Assembly (NCBI GenBank): GCA_041749595.1
Contig: JBGTBA010000037.1
Coordinates: 1 to 27,482, forward strand
Origin: Aurantibrevibacter sp041749595
GTDB taxonomy: Bacteria > Bacteroidota > Bacteroidia > Flavobacteriales > Flavobacteriaceae
Reading direction: 5' to 3'
Length of the DNA: 27,482 bases
Of the stretch, positions 7,582-16,406 are shown one piece after another. The translations under genes and the position numbers were made by a program. The notes beneath the pieces were generated by a model, which was not told the origin of the DNA, ran no database searches, and saw nothing but the letters and a program-made list of their open reading frames with translations. How positions within the stretch are numbered: position 1 is the first letter of the stretch; the number at the start of each line of letters is the position of its first letter.

Positions 7582-8082
7582 ATGGAAAAATTAGTAAACG
7601 AGTTTTCAATCGGGTTGTTTTTTTGGCAAACCATATTGTTTGTACTCTTGCTTTTGTTGCTGCGAAAATTTGCATGGAAACCCATTCTCAATGCGGTCAA
7701 TGATCGTGAAGAAGGGATTAAAGAGGCATTGGCTGCCGCAGAAAACGCGAAAAAGGAGATGCAAAACGTTACGGCCGATAGCGAAAAACTGTTGAAAGAG
7801 GCCCGAACCGAAAGGGAATCGATGCTTAAAGAGGCTCGTGAGATAAAGGAAAAATTAATTGCCGATTCTAAGGAACAAGCCAAAATAGAAGGCGATAAAA
7901 TGATAAAACAGGCGCAATTGGCCATAGAAGGCGAAAAGAAAGCCGCCGTGGCCGAAATTAAAAACCAAGTCGCCAGCCTGTCTCTGGAAATTGCCGAGAA
8001 AGTGATAAAAGAGCAATTGGCCAATAAAGACAAGCAGTTGAAGTTGGTAGAAGACATGTTGGGGGATATAAAATTAAATTAG
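7582..8082 (+). CDS. atpF: ATP synthase F0 subunit b
   Basis: This 166-residue peripheral-stalk subunit has one N-terminal membrane helix, about residues 9-28 (SIGLFFWQTILFVLLLLLL), then the conserved KFAWKPILNAVNDREEGI. A long charged helix rich in A, E and K runs to about residue 140 (EAREIKEKLIADSKEQAKIE). The tail EIAEKVIKEQLANKDKQ matches the delta-binding end of b subunits. It anchors F1 to subunit a and stops the stator turning. It follows the atpE stem-loop and is spaced 7 bases from atpH. Confidence 0.96.
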   Translation: MEKLVNEFSIGLFFWQTILFVLLLLLLRKFAWKPILNAVNDREEGIKEALAAAENAKKEMQNVTADSEKLLKEARTERESMLKEAREIKEKLIADSKEQAKIEGDKMIKQAQLAIEGEKKAAVAEIKNQVASLSLEIAEKVIKEQLANKDKQLKLVEDMLGDIKLN

Positions 8083-8089
8083 ATCGGAC

Positions 8090-8629
8090 ATGAACGAATC
8101 AAAAGTTGCGCTGCGATACGCCAAGGCCGTCTTGGATTTGGCCATTGGCAACAAGGCTACGGATAAGGTAGAGAAGGATATGCGTGCCATTGCAGCTACG
8201 ATCGTGGGCAGTAAAGAGCTTCAGGAACTTTTGGGCAACCCGGTCGTTAGTGGAACGATCAAAAAGGACATTCTTGAGACTATCTTTAAGGAAAGTGATT
8301 CCATAACCGAAGGCCTATTTTCGCTTTTGGTGGAAAACAGACGTGTTTCCTTGCTTAATGAGGTAGCTTTAAAGTACATTATCCTGAATGAGCAATTTAA
8401 AGGACAGCATGTGGCGTATGTGACTACGGCCATAGCCATGACCCCCGGATTGGAAAAAAAGGTGTTGGATCAGGTCATTAAGCTCACCGGAAACAAGGTA
8501 ACATTGAAAAATAACATCGACGAAAATATTATTGGTGGTTTTATCCTGCGTATCGCTGATTTACAGTATGATGCCAGCATCGCCAATAAATTGGATAATT
8601 TAAAAAGAGAATTTATTAATAGTCTATAA
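8090..8629 (+). CDS. atpH: ATP synthase F1 subunit delta
   Basis: This 179-residue protein joins the b stalk to the top of the alpha3-beta3 head. The N-terminal helical domain begins SKVALRYAKAVLDLAIGNKA, the usual opening of delta/OSCP proteins. The C-terminal domain carries the conserved IDENIIGGFILRIADLQYDASIANKLDNLK. Its length is normal. It starts 7 bases after atpF and ends 63 bases before atpA. Identification is firm from both ends of the protein and from gene order. Confidence 0.96.
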   Translation: MNESKVALRYAKAVLDLAIGNKATDKVEKDMRAIAATIVGSKELQELLGNPVVSGTIKKDILETIFKESDSITEGLFSLLVENRRVSLLNEVALKYIILNEQFKGQHVAYVTTAIAMTPGLEKKVLDQVIKLTGNKVTLKNNIDENIIGGFILRIADLQYDASIANKLDNLKREFINSL

Positions 8630-8692
8630 AAATAACCATTTAGGCAAAAGTCGCATAACCGGCTTACGTCAAACGTCTTATATCTAATACAC

Positions 8693-10273
8693 ATGGCAGG
8701 AGTAAAAGCCGCTGAAGTATCAGCAATTTTAAGGAAACAATTATCAGGATTTGAAGCCTCGGCCACTTTGGACGAAGTAGGAACGGTATTACAAGTAGGT
8801 GACGGTATCGCAAGGGTATTCGGTTTGGCCAACGTACAGTATGGCGAATTGGTAGAGTTTGAAGGCGGATTGCAAGGTATTGTGCTTAACCTGGAAGAAG
8901 ATAATGTGGGCGTGGTATTGTTAAGTCCATCCAGGGACGTAAAGGAGGGTTCCGTAGTAAAACGCACACAGACTATTGCTTCCATAAAAGTAGGTGAAGG
9001 CATTGTGGGTCGTGTGGTAAACACCTTGGGTGTCCCCATCGACGGTAAGGGACAAATAAGTGGCACCGTTTACGAAATGCCTTTGGAACGCAAAGCACCC
9101 GGGGTGATTTTTCGTCAGCCGGTAAACGAACCCTTGCAGACAGGGATTAAGGCAATTGATGCTATGATTCCAGTAGGTAGAGGGCAACGTGAGTTGGTCA
9201 TTGGCGACCGCCAAACCGGAAAAACTACGGTTTGTATTGATACCATTCTTAATCAAAGGGAATTTTACGATGCCGGGAAACCGGTATATTGTATCTATGT
9301 GGCCATTGGCCAAAAGGCATCAACAGTCGCAAATATTGCGAAGACTTTGGAGGATAATGGAGCACTCGTCTATACTACCATAGTTGCTGCCAATGCTTCA
9401 GACCCTGCTGCAATGCAGGTATATGCACCTTTTGCAGGTGCAGCAATTGGCGAATATTTTAGGGACACCGGTAGACCTGCCTTGATTATTTATGACGATT
9501 TGTCCAAACAAGCAGTCGCTTATCGTGAGATATCTTTGTTATTAAGACGCCCACCGGGACGTGAGGCGTATCCAGGAGACGTTTTCTACCTGCATTCCAG
9601 ATTATTGGAACGTGCTGCAAAAATTATTGCCGATGATACTATTGCTAAAGGCATGAACGATTTACCCGATTCCTTAAAACCTTTGGTAAAAGGGGGTGGA
9701 TCTTTAACGGCGCTACCGATTATTGAAACTCAGGCGGGCGACGTATCAGCCTATATTCCTACAAACGTAATATCTATTACGGACGGACAAATATTCCTAG
9801 AGCAGGATTTGTTCAATCAGGGGGTAAGGCCGGCCATTAACGTGGGTATTTCGGTATCACGTGTGGGAGGTAATGCCCAGATAAAATCCATGAAAAAGGT
9901 AGCAGGCACACTAAAATTAGATCAGGCCCAATTTCGTGAGCTTGAGGCCTTTGCCAAATTTGGATCCGATTTGGATGCCGCCACCTTAAACGTCATCGAA
10001 AAGGGAAGGCGTAATGTGGAAATCCTAAAACAAGCACAAAACGATCCTTTTACCGTAGAAGATCAGGTAGCCATTATTTATGCGGGTTCCAAAAACCTGT
10101 TACGAGATGTTCCTGTATATAAAATAAGGGAGTTTGAAAAGGATTTTTTAGAATTTCTGAACGCAAAGCATAGAAACGTGCTGGAGGATTTAAAGGCAGG
10201 AAAAATTACGGATGAAATTACAGATATCTTGGCAAGTGTTTGCAAAGATTTGTCCGGAAAATATAAGGCATAG
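8693..10273 (+). CDS. atpA: ATP synthase F1 subunit alpha
   Basis: This 526-residue nucleotide-binding subunit is complete. It has the N-terminal beta-barrel (VLQVGDGIARVFGLANVQYG), a Walker A loop GDRQTGKT at residues 171-178, a Walker B strand PALIIYDDL at 262-270, and the VSRVGG segment with Arg390, the residue that reaches into the catalytic site of the beta subunit. A family-typical insertion (AKGMNDLPDSLKPLVKGGGS) follows residue 317. Alpha binds nucleotide mainly at the non-catalytic sites. The partner beta subunit gene is not in this window. atpG follows after 89 bases. Confidence 0.98.
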   Translation: MAGVKAAEVSAILRKQLSGFEASATLDEVGTVLQVGDGIARVFGLANVQYGELVEFEGGLQGIVLNLEEDNVGVVLLSPSRDVKEGSVVKRTQTIASIKVGEGIVGRVVNTLGVPIDGKGQISGTVYEMPLERKAPGVIFRQPVNEPLQTGIKAIDAMIPVGRGQRELVIGDRQTGKTTVCIDTILNQREFYDAGKPVYCIYVAIGQKASTVANIAKTLEDNGALVYTTIVAANASDPAAMQVYAPFAGAAIGEYFRDTGRPALIIYDDLSKQAVAYREISLLLRRPPGREAYPGDVFYLHSRLLERAAKIIADDTIAKGMNDLPDSLKPLVKGGGSLTALPIIETQAGDVSAYIPTNVISITDGQIFLEQDLFNQGVRPAINVGISVSRVGGNAQIKSMKKVAGTLKLDQAQFRELEAFAKFGSDLDAATLNVIEKGRRNVEILKQAQNDPFTVEDQVAIIYAGSKNLLRDVPVYKIREFEKDFLEFLNAKHRNVLEDLKAGKITDEITDILASVCKDLSGKYKA

Positions 10274-10296
10274 CCGCACGCTAATGTATCAAAAAA

Positions 10297-10336
10297 GGAA
10301 AGAAAGTTTTTTGTTAAATTCAAACAAGTTCTTTCC
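10297..10336 (+). promoter_or_regulatory. Stem-loop between atpA and atpG
   Basis: GGAAAGAA (10297-10304) and TTCTTTCC (10329-10336) are perfect inverted repeats around a 24-base A/T-rich loop that can pair further only in part. It lies 26 bases before the atpG start. A structural or regulatory role is possible, but chance cannot be ruled out. Confidence 0.25.
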
Positions 10337-10362
10337 CAAGGAAAGGATTTAGGATAGGAAAG

Positions 10363-11223
10363 ATGGCAAACTTAAAGGAAATACGCAACAGAATAACCTC
10401 GGTCTCTTCGACCATGCAGATTACCAGTGCCATGAAAATGGTCTCTGCTGCCAAGTTGAAGAAGGCGCAAGATGCCATTACGGCCATGCGCCCCTACTCG
10501 GATAAACTTACCGAGCTGTTACAAAGCTTAAGTGCTAGTTTAGAAGCCGATTCCGGAAACAAGTTCTCTCAGAACAGGGCAATAAAAAAGGTATTGCTTG
10601 TTGCTATAACCTCTAACAGAGGGCTATGTGGGGCTTTTAACACCAATATTATAAAACAAACCACGGTTTTAGCTAAAGAAACCTATACAGGAAAGCAGGT
10701 AGATGTGCTTGCCATTGGCAAAAAGGCGAATGACATTTTAAGAAAGCGTTTTACCGTCATCGACAACAGGAGTGCTATCTATGAGGATTTAACTTTTGAA
10801 AATGTAGCGCGGATTGCAGAAGATATAATGGCATTGTATAGCAATGGCACGTATGATAAGATTGATATCGTGTACAACAAGTTCAAGAATGCGGCTACAC
10901 AAATTATAATGACCGAACAGTTTCTACCCATAGTTCCCATGAAAGGAGACGTAAGCGGAAATACAGATTATATTTTTGAGCCATCAAAAGAAGAGATTGT
11001 AGAACATTTGATTCCAAAGTCGCTTAAAACACAACTATACAAAGGTATTCGCGATTCCTTTGCCAGTGAGCACGGCGCCCGTATGACCGCTATGCACAAG
11101 GCAACGGATAATGCTACCGAATTGAGAAATCAATTAAAACTTACGTATAACAAAGCACGACAGGCGGCCATTACCAATGAGATTTTGGAGATTGTGGGTG
11201 GCGCAGAGGCGTTGAATAATTAA
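10363..11223 (+). CDS. atpG: ATP synthase F1 subunit gamma
   Basis: This 286-residue protein is the rotating central shaft. The N-terminal helix (EIRNRITSVSSTMQITSAMK, then MVSAAKLKKAQ) and the C-terminal helix (ASEHGARMTAMHKATDNATE, then LRNQLKLTYNKARQAAITNE) are the highly conserved pair that forms the coiled coil inside the alpha-beta head. The middle has the expected alpha/beta fold with TSNRGLCGAFNTNI. It is the last atp gene here; atpD and atpC do not follow. A 158-base gap and a new promoter separate it from the flippase gene. Confidence 0.97.
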   Translation: MANLKEIRNRITSVSSTMQITSAMKMVSAAKLKKAQDAITAMRPYSDKLTELLQSLSASLEADSGNKFSQNRAIKKVLLVAITSNRGLCGAFNTNIIKQTTVLAKETYTGKQVDVLAIGKKANDILRKRFTVIDNRSAIYEDLTFENVARIAEDIMALYSNGTYDKIDIVYNKFKNAATQIIMTEQFLPIVPMKGDVSGNTDYIFEPSKEEIVEHLIPKSLKTQLYKGIRDSFASEHGARMTAMHKATDNATELRNQLKLTYNKARQAAITNEILEIVGGAEALNN

Positions 11224-11331
11224 TGCTTGGTTTTATTAAAGGAATCTCCCCATTGTTCTAGGGGATGAGAAATATTAAAATGCTGTATTTGGCAGTATTT
11301 TTTATTCCTGTAAAGGTTTAAAAACACAGGC

Positions 11332-11362
11332 TTTGTTCACGCTAATTAAATACCTACTTTTA
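11332..11362 (+). promoter_or_regulatory. Promoter for the flippase-dut-envC cluster
   Basis: TTTG at 11332-11335 and TACTTTTA at 11355-11362 are separated by 19 bases, which is the expected spacing between -33 and -7 elements in Bacteroidota. The -7 matches TAnnTTTG at all but the last base. Transcription would begin near 11368, giving a very short leader before the TTG start at 11382. Confidence 0.5.
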
Positions 11363-11381
11363 GTGACCAATTGAACGCGAA

Positions 11382-12848
11382 TTGAATCCCTTAAAGAAAC
11401 TCTTTAAACAAACCTTTATTTATGGTTTGGCAACCGTGTTGCCGCGGATGCTTTCGTTCCTTTTGTTGCCTCTGTACACTTCTGTATTGGAAACGGCGGG
11501 TTATGGGGAAGTCTCTGTAATATTTGCCTGGTTTGCCATATTTAACGTACTCCTGGCTTATGGCATGGAAACAGCATTTTTTAGGTTTTACCATAGTGCT
11601 GAAGATAAATATAAAGTAGTCTCAACTTCTTTAATTTCCATATTTGCAACCACGTTTTTATTTGCCGTTTTGGTTTTGGTTTTTCAAAACCACATAGCCC
11701 GGGCTACATTTATTGAGGTAACCTACATAAGGTATGCTGTTTTTATACTGGCATTGGATGCTATGGTGATTATCCCTTTCGCTTGGCTTAGGGCCAATGG
11801 AAAACCAATGCGTTATGCCTTGGTCAAAATAGTGAACATTGTTTTGTATTTGGGTCTCAACATTTTTTTTCTAATGATCTTGCCCAAGATCATTGCCAAC
11901 GATTCCGAGTCAGGTTTTGGGAAACTGTACAAACCGGACTTTCAAATCTCTTATATCTTCATCTCCAATTTAGCGGCCAGCGGTTTTACATTGCTATTGA
12001 TGTTGAGGTTATATCTAAAGCGTCCCTATGTCTTTGATGCTGTATTATGGAGGAAAATGATGAAATACGCCATGCCGGTACTTATTGCAGGGATAGCATT
12101 TACTGTGAATGAAGTTTTTGACCGTATCCTGCTTTCCAAGCTCCTGCCAGAAGATATTGCGGAGAGTGAGATCGGAAAGTATTCCGCATGCTACAAACTG
12201 GCCTTGTTTATGACTTTGTTCGCAACCGCGTTTAGAATGGGGATAGAACCCTTCTTTTTTAGCCATTCCTCATCGGAGCATCCACAAAAGGCATATGCGC
12301 AGATCACCAATTATTTCGTGGTGTTGGGGAGCACTATTTTATTGGGAGTTGTGGTTTTTGCCGATGTTTTAAAGCGTGTATTTATTCCCAATCCGGATTA
12401 TTGGGAAGCCATGTCGGTTGTCCCCCTCATCGTGTTGGCCAGTTTTTGCTTGGGGATTTACCATAATTTATCCGTATGGTACAAGGTTACGGACAGGACA
12501 CATATTGGGGCATATATCTCCCTGATAGGTGCGGCACTTACCATAATTATAAATTTTACCTTTATTCCGTATTTTGGGTATAAAGCATCTGCAGTGGCAA
12601 CTTTGTTGGCATATGCGGTTATGGTGTTTCTCTCTTTCTTTTTTGGAAAAATGTACTATCCGATACCTTATAATAATAGGAAGATCATTTTCTACCTTTT
12701 TGTATCCATTTTATTTTCGATGGTATCATTTTATGTTTTTGATCGGAATTTGATTATTGGAAGCTTATTTTTCCTATTATTTTTGGGCTTGGTTTATAGA
12801 TTGGAAAATGACAGACTCAGAACAATATTTTTTAAAAAATGGAGATAA
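11382..12848 (+). CDS. Wzx/MurJ-type polysaccharide flippase
   Basis: This 488-residue integral membrane protein has about 12-14 hydrophobic segments across its length. It opens KKLFKQTFIYGLATVLPRML then SFLLLPLYTSVL, which matches the first helix of the polysaccharide export branch of the MOP superfamily (oligosaccharide flippases). Such proteins move lipid-linked glycan units across the inner membrane. The substrate cannot be told from sequence. The start is taken as TTG 11382, because no ATG or GTG lies before the conserved first helix and the promoter is just upstream. The gene ends inside dut, overlapping it by 10 bases, so the two are co-transcribed. Confidence 0.85.
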   Translation: MNPLKKLFKQTFIYGLATVLPRMLSFLLLPLYTSVLETAGYGEVSVIFAWFAIFNVLLAYGMETAFFRFYHSAEDKYKVVSTSLISIFATTFLFAVLVLVFQNHIARATFIEVTYIRYAVFILALDAMVIIPFAWLRANGKPMRYALVKIVNIVLYLGLNIFFLMILPKIIANDSESGFGKLYKPDFQISYIFISNLAASGFTLLLMLRLYLKRPYVFDAVLWRKMMKYAMPVLIAGIAFTVNEVFDRILLSKLLPEDIAESEIGKYSACYKLALFMTLFATAFRMGIEPFFFSHSSSEHPQKAYAQITNYFVVLGSTILLGVVVFADVLKRVFIPNPDYWEAMSVVPLIVLASFCLGIYHNLSVWYKVTDRTHIGAYISLIGAALTIIINFTFIPYFGYKASAVATLLAYAVMVFLSFFFGKMYYPIPYNNRKIIFYLFVSILFSMVSFYVFDRNLIIGSLFFLLFLGLVYRLENDRLRTIFFKKWR

Positions 12849-13273
12849 AGGTTATAAATGCATCAGGTCATAAACTGCCCCATTACGAGACGGTTGCGTC
12901 CGCAGGGATGGATATTAGAGCAAATATTCCAATTTCAATCACCTTAAGTCCATTGGAACGGGCTATTATAAAAACAGGGCTTTTCATAGAATTGCCTATG
13001 GGGTATGAGGCTCAGGTGCGTCCCCGAAGTGGTTTGGCCGCCAAAAAGGGCATCACGGTTTTGAATGCTCCAGGAACCATAGACGCGGATTATCGCGGCG
13101 AAGTGGCCGTCATTTTGATCAACCTATCCAATGAAATGTTTGTAATTGAAAATGGGGAGCGCATTGCCCAATTGGTCATTGCAAAGCACGAACGTGCGCA
13201 ATGGGTGGAAGTTACGGAGCTTTCACAAACAATTAGGGGAGAGGAAGGGTTTGGAAGCACGGGCATAAAATAA
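12839..13273 (+). CDS. dut: dUTP diphosphatase (dUTPase)
   Basis: This 144-residue trimeric enzyme hydrolyses dUTP to dUMP and pyrophosphate. It keeps uracil out of DNA and supplies dUMP for thymidylate. All five motifs are present: SAGMDIRA (21-28), RPRSGLAAK (61-69), NAPGTIDADYRGEV (76-89, with catalytic Asp82), GERIAQLVI (106-114) and the P-loop-like RGEEGFGSTG (133-142). The length is standard. Its ATG overlaps the end of the flippase gene by 10 bases in another frame. A 124-base gap follows before the TPR gene. Confidence 0.97.
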   Translation: MEIKVINASGHKLPHYETVASAGMDIRANIPISITLSPLERAIIKTGLFIELPMGYEAQVRPRSGLAAKKGITVLNAPGTIDADYRGEVAVILINLSNEMFVIENGERIAQLVIAKHERAQWVEVTELSQTIRGEEGFGSTGIK

Positions 13274-13397
13274 GGTAAGGTTGCAATTTCATTACACCCA
13301 CTCTTTTTTCTTTATGAAAACGAGGGATAATTAGAAAATCCGTTTTTTATATCTTTACAGGCCTTATGAGGTATGGTTTTTGTAATCTACTTCTATT

Positions 13398-14324
13398 ATG
13401 AAACACACTGTTTATGTTTTTTTTGTAGGTATTGGAACCATGCTTTTGTTTCAAACCATCTATGCCCAGGGAGAGCCTATGGAAGAGGCAAGTGCCGCCG
13501 TTTTCCTAGAAGAATATACCGATCAGTTTCAAGATAGGTTTTTCGAGGCATTGAAACAAAAGGGAATAGAAAACTATGATAAAGCCATTCACCTTTTATT
13601 GGAATGCAAGCAAATGGACGAAAACAATAAAGTGGTGGACCATGAACTTGCCAAAGCGTATTTTGCCGATAAACAATACATTCTGGCGGAAGAATATGGA
13701 ATCGCTGCCTTGGTTTCCCAACCGGATAATCCATGGTACTTAAACACACTTCTCGAAATTGTCCAAAGCCAAGGAAATACCATGGAGCGTGTTAAAAATC
13801 ATATTCCCTATAAGAATAACAAGCTCCAGGAAAATCTGGTGCTGATTTATTACAAACAGAAGGATTATGCCAATGCATTAAAATTATTGAGGGAAATGGG
13901 AGAATCCCCCTTTAAGGGAGAGTTAACATCCAAAATTAACGATTCCATGGTTTCCCATGTGCCGGATCCCCAAAAAGAGGGCACGGCATTTATGGCCATC
14001 GAAATTGAGGATAATCCTTTGGAACGGTACCAATCCCAAATAGCGGCACTTATATTGAAAAACGAGTTTGGGTTATTGGAAAAAATCAGCTTGGAGGCAT
14101 TGGAAAACTTTCCTGTACACCCTTTTTTTTATTATGCCAGAGGGTTGGCATTGAATAGGGGACTAAAGTACAAAGAAGCCATTTTGGCCTTGGAAACGGC
14201 TTTGGAGTATTGGCTTGAAGATGACGGATTGTATAACAAAATCCATATTGAGCTGGCACAAGCCCATAAAGCTTTGGGAAATACTTCCAAGGCAAATATG
14301 TATCTTAGCAAAATGAAATCCTGA
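13398..14324 (+). CDS. Periplasmic TPR protein
   Basis: This 308-residue protein begins with a signal peptide (MKHTVYVFFVGIGTMLLFQT, then IYAQ) and so is exported. Several tetratricopeptide-like helix pairs are visible: about residues 50-105 (NYDKAIHLLLECKQ, HELAKAYFADKQYILAEEYG), 140-165 (ENLVLIYYKQKDYANALKLL) and 240-305 (YYARGLALNRGLKYKEAILA, IELAQAHKALGNTSKANMYL). Such proteins act as scaffolds; no enzyme motif is present. It sits nine bases ahead of a DUF4292 lipoprotein and two genes ahead of envC, a grouping that suggests work at the cell envelope. I cannot assign a specific partner. Confidence 0.85.
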   Translation: MKHTVYVFFVGIGTMLLFQTIYAQGEPMEEASAAVFLEEYTDQFQDRFFEALKQKGIENYDKAIHLLLECKQMDENNKVVDHELAKAYFADKQYILAEEYGIAALVSQPDNPWYLNTLLEIVQSQGNTMERVKNHIPYKNNKLQENLVLIYYKQKDYANALKLLREMGESPFKGELTSKINDSMVSHVPDPQKEGTAFMAIEIEDNPLERYQSQIAALILKNEFGLLEKISLEALENFPVHPFFYYARGLALNRGLKYKEAILALETALEYWLEDDGLYNKIHIELAQAHKALGNTSKANMYLSKMKS

Positions 14325-14333
14325 TCTAAAGTG

Positions 14334-15119
14334 ATGAAAAACGGTTGGTCCGAGGTAAAAAAATGGTCTATTTTCTGCTATTTTTTTCTGCTATTTTTTT
14401 CTTGTAAATCGAATAAAGCTCTCCTAAGCGGGGAATTGGATGAAAACCTGACCACAAAAGCGATCGTCCGTAACCATTATAACGGTGAACTAAATTTCAA
14501 GACCTTAAGCGGAAGAATGAAGATCGACTATTCCGATGGAGATTCCTCACAAGGGGTGAATGTTACCCTACGGATAGAAAAGGACAAAACCATATGGATC
14601 AGTGCGCCGTTGGGAATGGTCAAAGCCCTTATTACACCAACTAGGGTAACTTTCTACAATAAATTGGAGAACGAGTATTTTGATGGCGATTTTTCCTATT
14701 TAAGCCAAATTCTTGGTGCCGAACTCAATTATGAAAAGGTTCAGAACGTACTTTTGGGACAAGCTATTTTCGATTTAAGGGATGGAAAGCATACTGTGGA
14801 ATTGGGTAATGGCAACTATCTTTTAAAACCGCTAAAAAGCAACGAGCTTTTCAAAGTGTTATTCGAGATAGAGCCTGAGCACTTTAGAATGGGCACACTG
14901 GTTTTGGCACAACCAGTTATGAAAAGATTGTTGGAGATCAAATACAAAAACTATCAACGGGTTGCAAAACAAATCGCACCCGGCGAAATAGAGATTGTGG
15001 CGACCCATGAGGATTCCCAAAGTAAGATAACTATGGAATTTAAAAACCTAGAGATAAACAAACCTCTTACGTTTCCTTATAATATACCAAAAGGTTTTAA
15101 AGAAGTAACACTAAAATAG
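14334..15119 (+). CDS. DUF4292 lipoprotein, LolA/LolB-like
   Basis: This 261-residue lipoprotein has a hydrophobic N-terminus (WSIFCYFFLLFFSC) with the lipidated Cys at about residue 24. The mature part has the alternating beta pattern of DUF4292. Examples are FKTLSGRMKIDYSDGDSSQG then VNVTLRIEKDKTIWISAPLG, and the later IEIVATHEDSQSKITMEFKN. The family is thought to share the half-barrel fold of LolA/LolB and so may bind lipid. This is inference from fold, not shown. ATG 14334 is chosen over the GTG three bases earlier. The TPR gene ends nine bases before, and envC starts one base after the stop, so the three are tightly linked. Confidence 0.82.
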   Translation: MKNGWSEVKKWSIFCYFFLLFFSCKSNKALLSGELDENLTTKAIVRNHYNGELNFKTLSGRMKIDYSDGDSSQGVNVTLRIEKDKTIWISAPLGMVKALITPTRVTFYNKLENEYFDGDFSYLSQILGAELNYEKVQNVLLGQAIFDLRDGKHTVELGNGNYLLKPLKSNELFKVLFEIEPEHFRMGTLVLAQPVMKRLLEIKYKNYQRVAKQIAPGEIEIVATHEDSQSKITMEFKNLEINKPLTFPYNIPKGFKEVTLK

Positions 15120-15120
15120 C

Positions 15121-16347
15121 ATGGTAGTTAAAGGCATATATTCCATTTGTTTTATCCTGATTGGAATATTCTTGTCCCAAGAAATGACCGCCCAAACAAG
15201 CGAACAAAAAGCTTTGGAGGCAAAGCGGGAAAGATTACAACAGGAAATCAGGGACATCAATAGATTGTTGTTTGCCGAGAAAAAGGAAAAAAGCAATGTG
15301 TTGGACCAAATGGAAGCCTTGGACAAAAAAATCGGGGTCAGGGAACAACTTATCAGGGTAACCAACGAACAATCCAGCATTCTGAACAGACAGATCAACA
15401 CAAACATCAGGAATATTTCAAAACTACGGACCGACTTGGGGGCGTTAAAGGAGGAATATGCCACGATGATACGGAAGTCGTACCAAAATAATTCACAACA
15501 AAGCCGATTGATGTTTTTATTGTCTTCGGAAAACTTTTTTCAGGCGTTTAAACGGCTTCAGTACATGAAGCAGTACACCCAATATAGAAAAGAACAAGGA
15601 GAGCGGCTCATCTACAAAACCGAAGAACTTATGGCCCTGAACAAGGAGCTTACGGAGCAGCGGAAAACAAAGGAAAAATTGGTAGTTGAAAATACGGAGG
15701 CCAAAAAAGAGATACTAAAAGAAAGGGAATCCCAAAAAAGTCTATTGAGTTCCATCAGGAAAAACGAAAACAAATATACATCCGCCATCCAAAAAAAACA
15801 ATTGGAAGCCAAAAAGTTGGACCAACGGATAGAGGCACTGATCCGCAGTGCGATAGTGGCAAGTAACAAGGAAGCGGGGAATACAACCAATAGCAGTAAG
15901 TTTGTTTTGACGCCGGAAGCCACTTTGGTGGCCAATAATTTTTCTGCTAACAAAGGAAAACTTATATGGCCCGTTGAAAAGGGTATAAAAAGCCAAGGGT
16001 TTGGCGTGTACAACGATGCGGTCTATCCTGGAATAAAGCATGAAAGCAATGGCGTTATCATAGCTACCGACCAGGGATCCAAAGCCCGGGCTATTTTTGA
16101 GGGAGAAGTTATTGCCATTTTGGCCGTGCCGGGAGGCAATAAGGGGGTGCAGATCAAACATGGGAATTTTATAAGCACCTACTATAACCTTTCCAATTTA
16201 TATGTAAAAAAGGGAGATAAAGTAACTGCAAAATCCGAATTGGGCGAAATATATACCAATCGGTCTAACGGACAGACCCAGCTCAAATTCTATTTGTACC
16301 AAAATACGACACGGTTAAATCCGGAAGATTGGCTGTTTCAACTATAA
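15121..16347 (+). CDS. envC: Murein hydrolase activator, EnvC-like
   Basis: This 408-residue exported protein has a signal peptide ending near TAQ25, then two long coiled-coil stretches (about residues 26-110 and 150-250, rich in E, K, Q and L), and a C-terminal LytM (M23) domain from about residue 280. The zinc ligands of active M23 peptidases are missing. Where the first ligand motif HxGxD is expected the sequence reads SNGVI (residues 309-313). The later YxHL site reads YYNL, and the HLHFE site reads QLKFY. This is what is known for EnvC, which does not cut murein but switches on amidases during cell division. It follows the DUF4292 gene by one base. Confidence 0.88.
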   Translation: MVVKGIYSICFILIGIFLSQEMTAQTSEQKALEAKRERLQQEIRDINRLLFAEKKEKSNVLDQMEALDKKIGVREQLIRVTNEQSSILNRQINTNIRNISKLRTDLGALKEEYATMIRKSYQNNSQQSRLMFLLSSENFFQAFKRLQYMKQYTQYRKEQGERLIYKTEELMALNKELTEQRKTKEKLVVENTEAKKEILKERESQKSLLSSIRKNENKYTSAIQKKQLEAKKLDQRIEALIRSAIVASNKEAGNTTNSSKFVLTPEATLVANNFSANKGKLIWPVEKGIKSQGFGVYNDAVYPGIKHESNGVIIATDQGSKARAIFEGEVIAILAVPGGNKGVQIKHGNFISTYYNLSNLYVKKGDKVTAKSELGEIYTNRSNGQTQLKFYLYQNTTRLNPEDWLFQL

Positions 16348-16406
16348 GGGCGGAGATTAGACATTGGGTGTGCGTATATTTAAGAAAACGAAAAAATCCA
16401 TTTACA

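Noticed and set aside
8470..9066. 198-codon open frame antisense to atpH and atpA
   Set aside because: It is a shadow of two strongly conserved genes; its Pro/Thr/Ser-rich composition has no family character.
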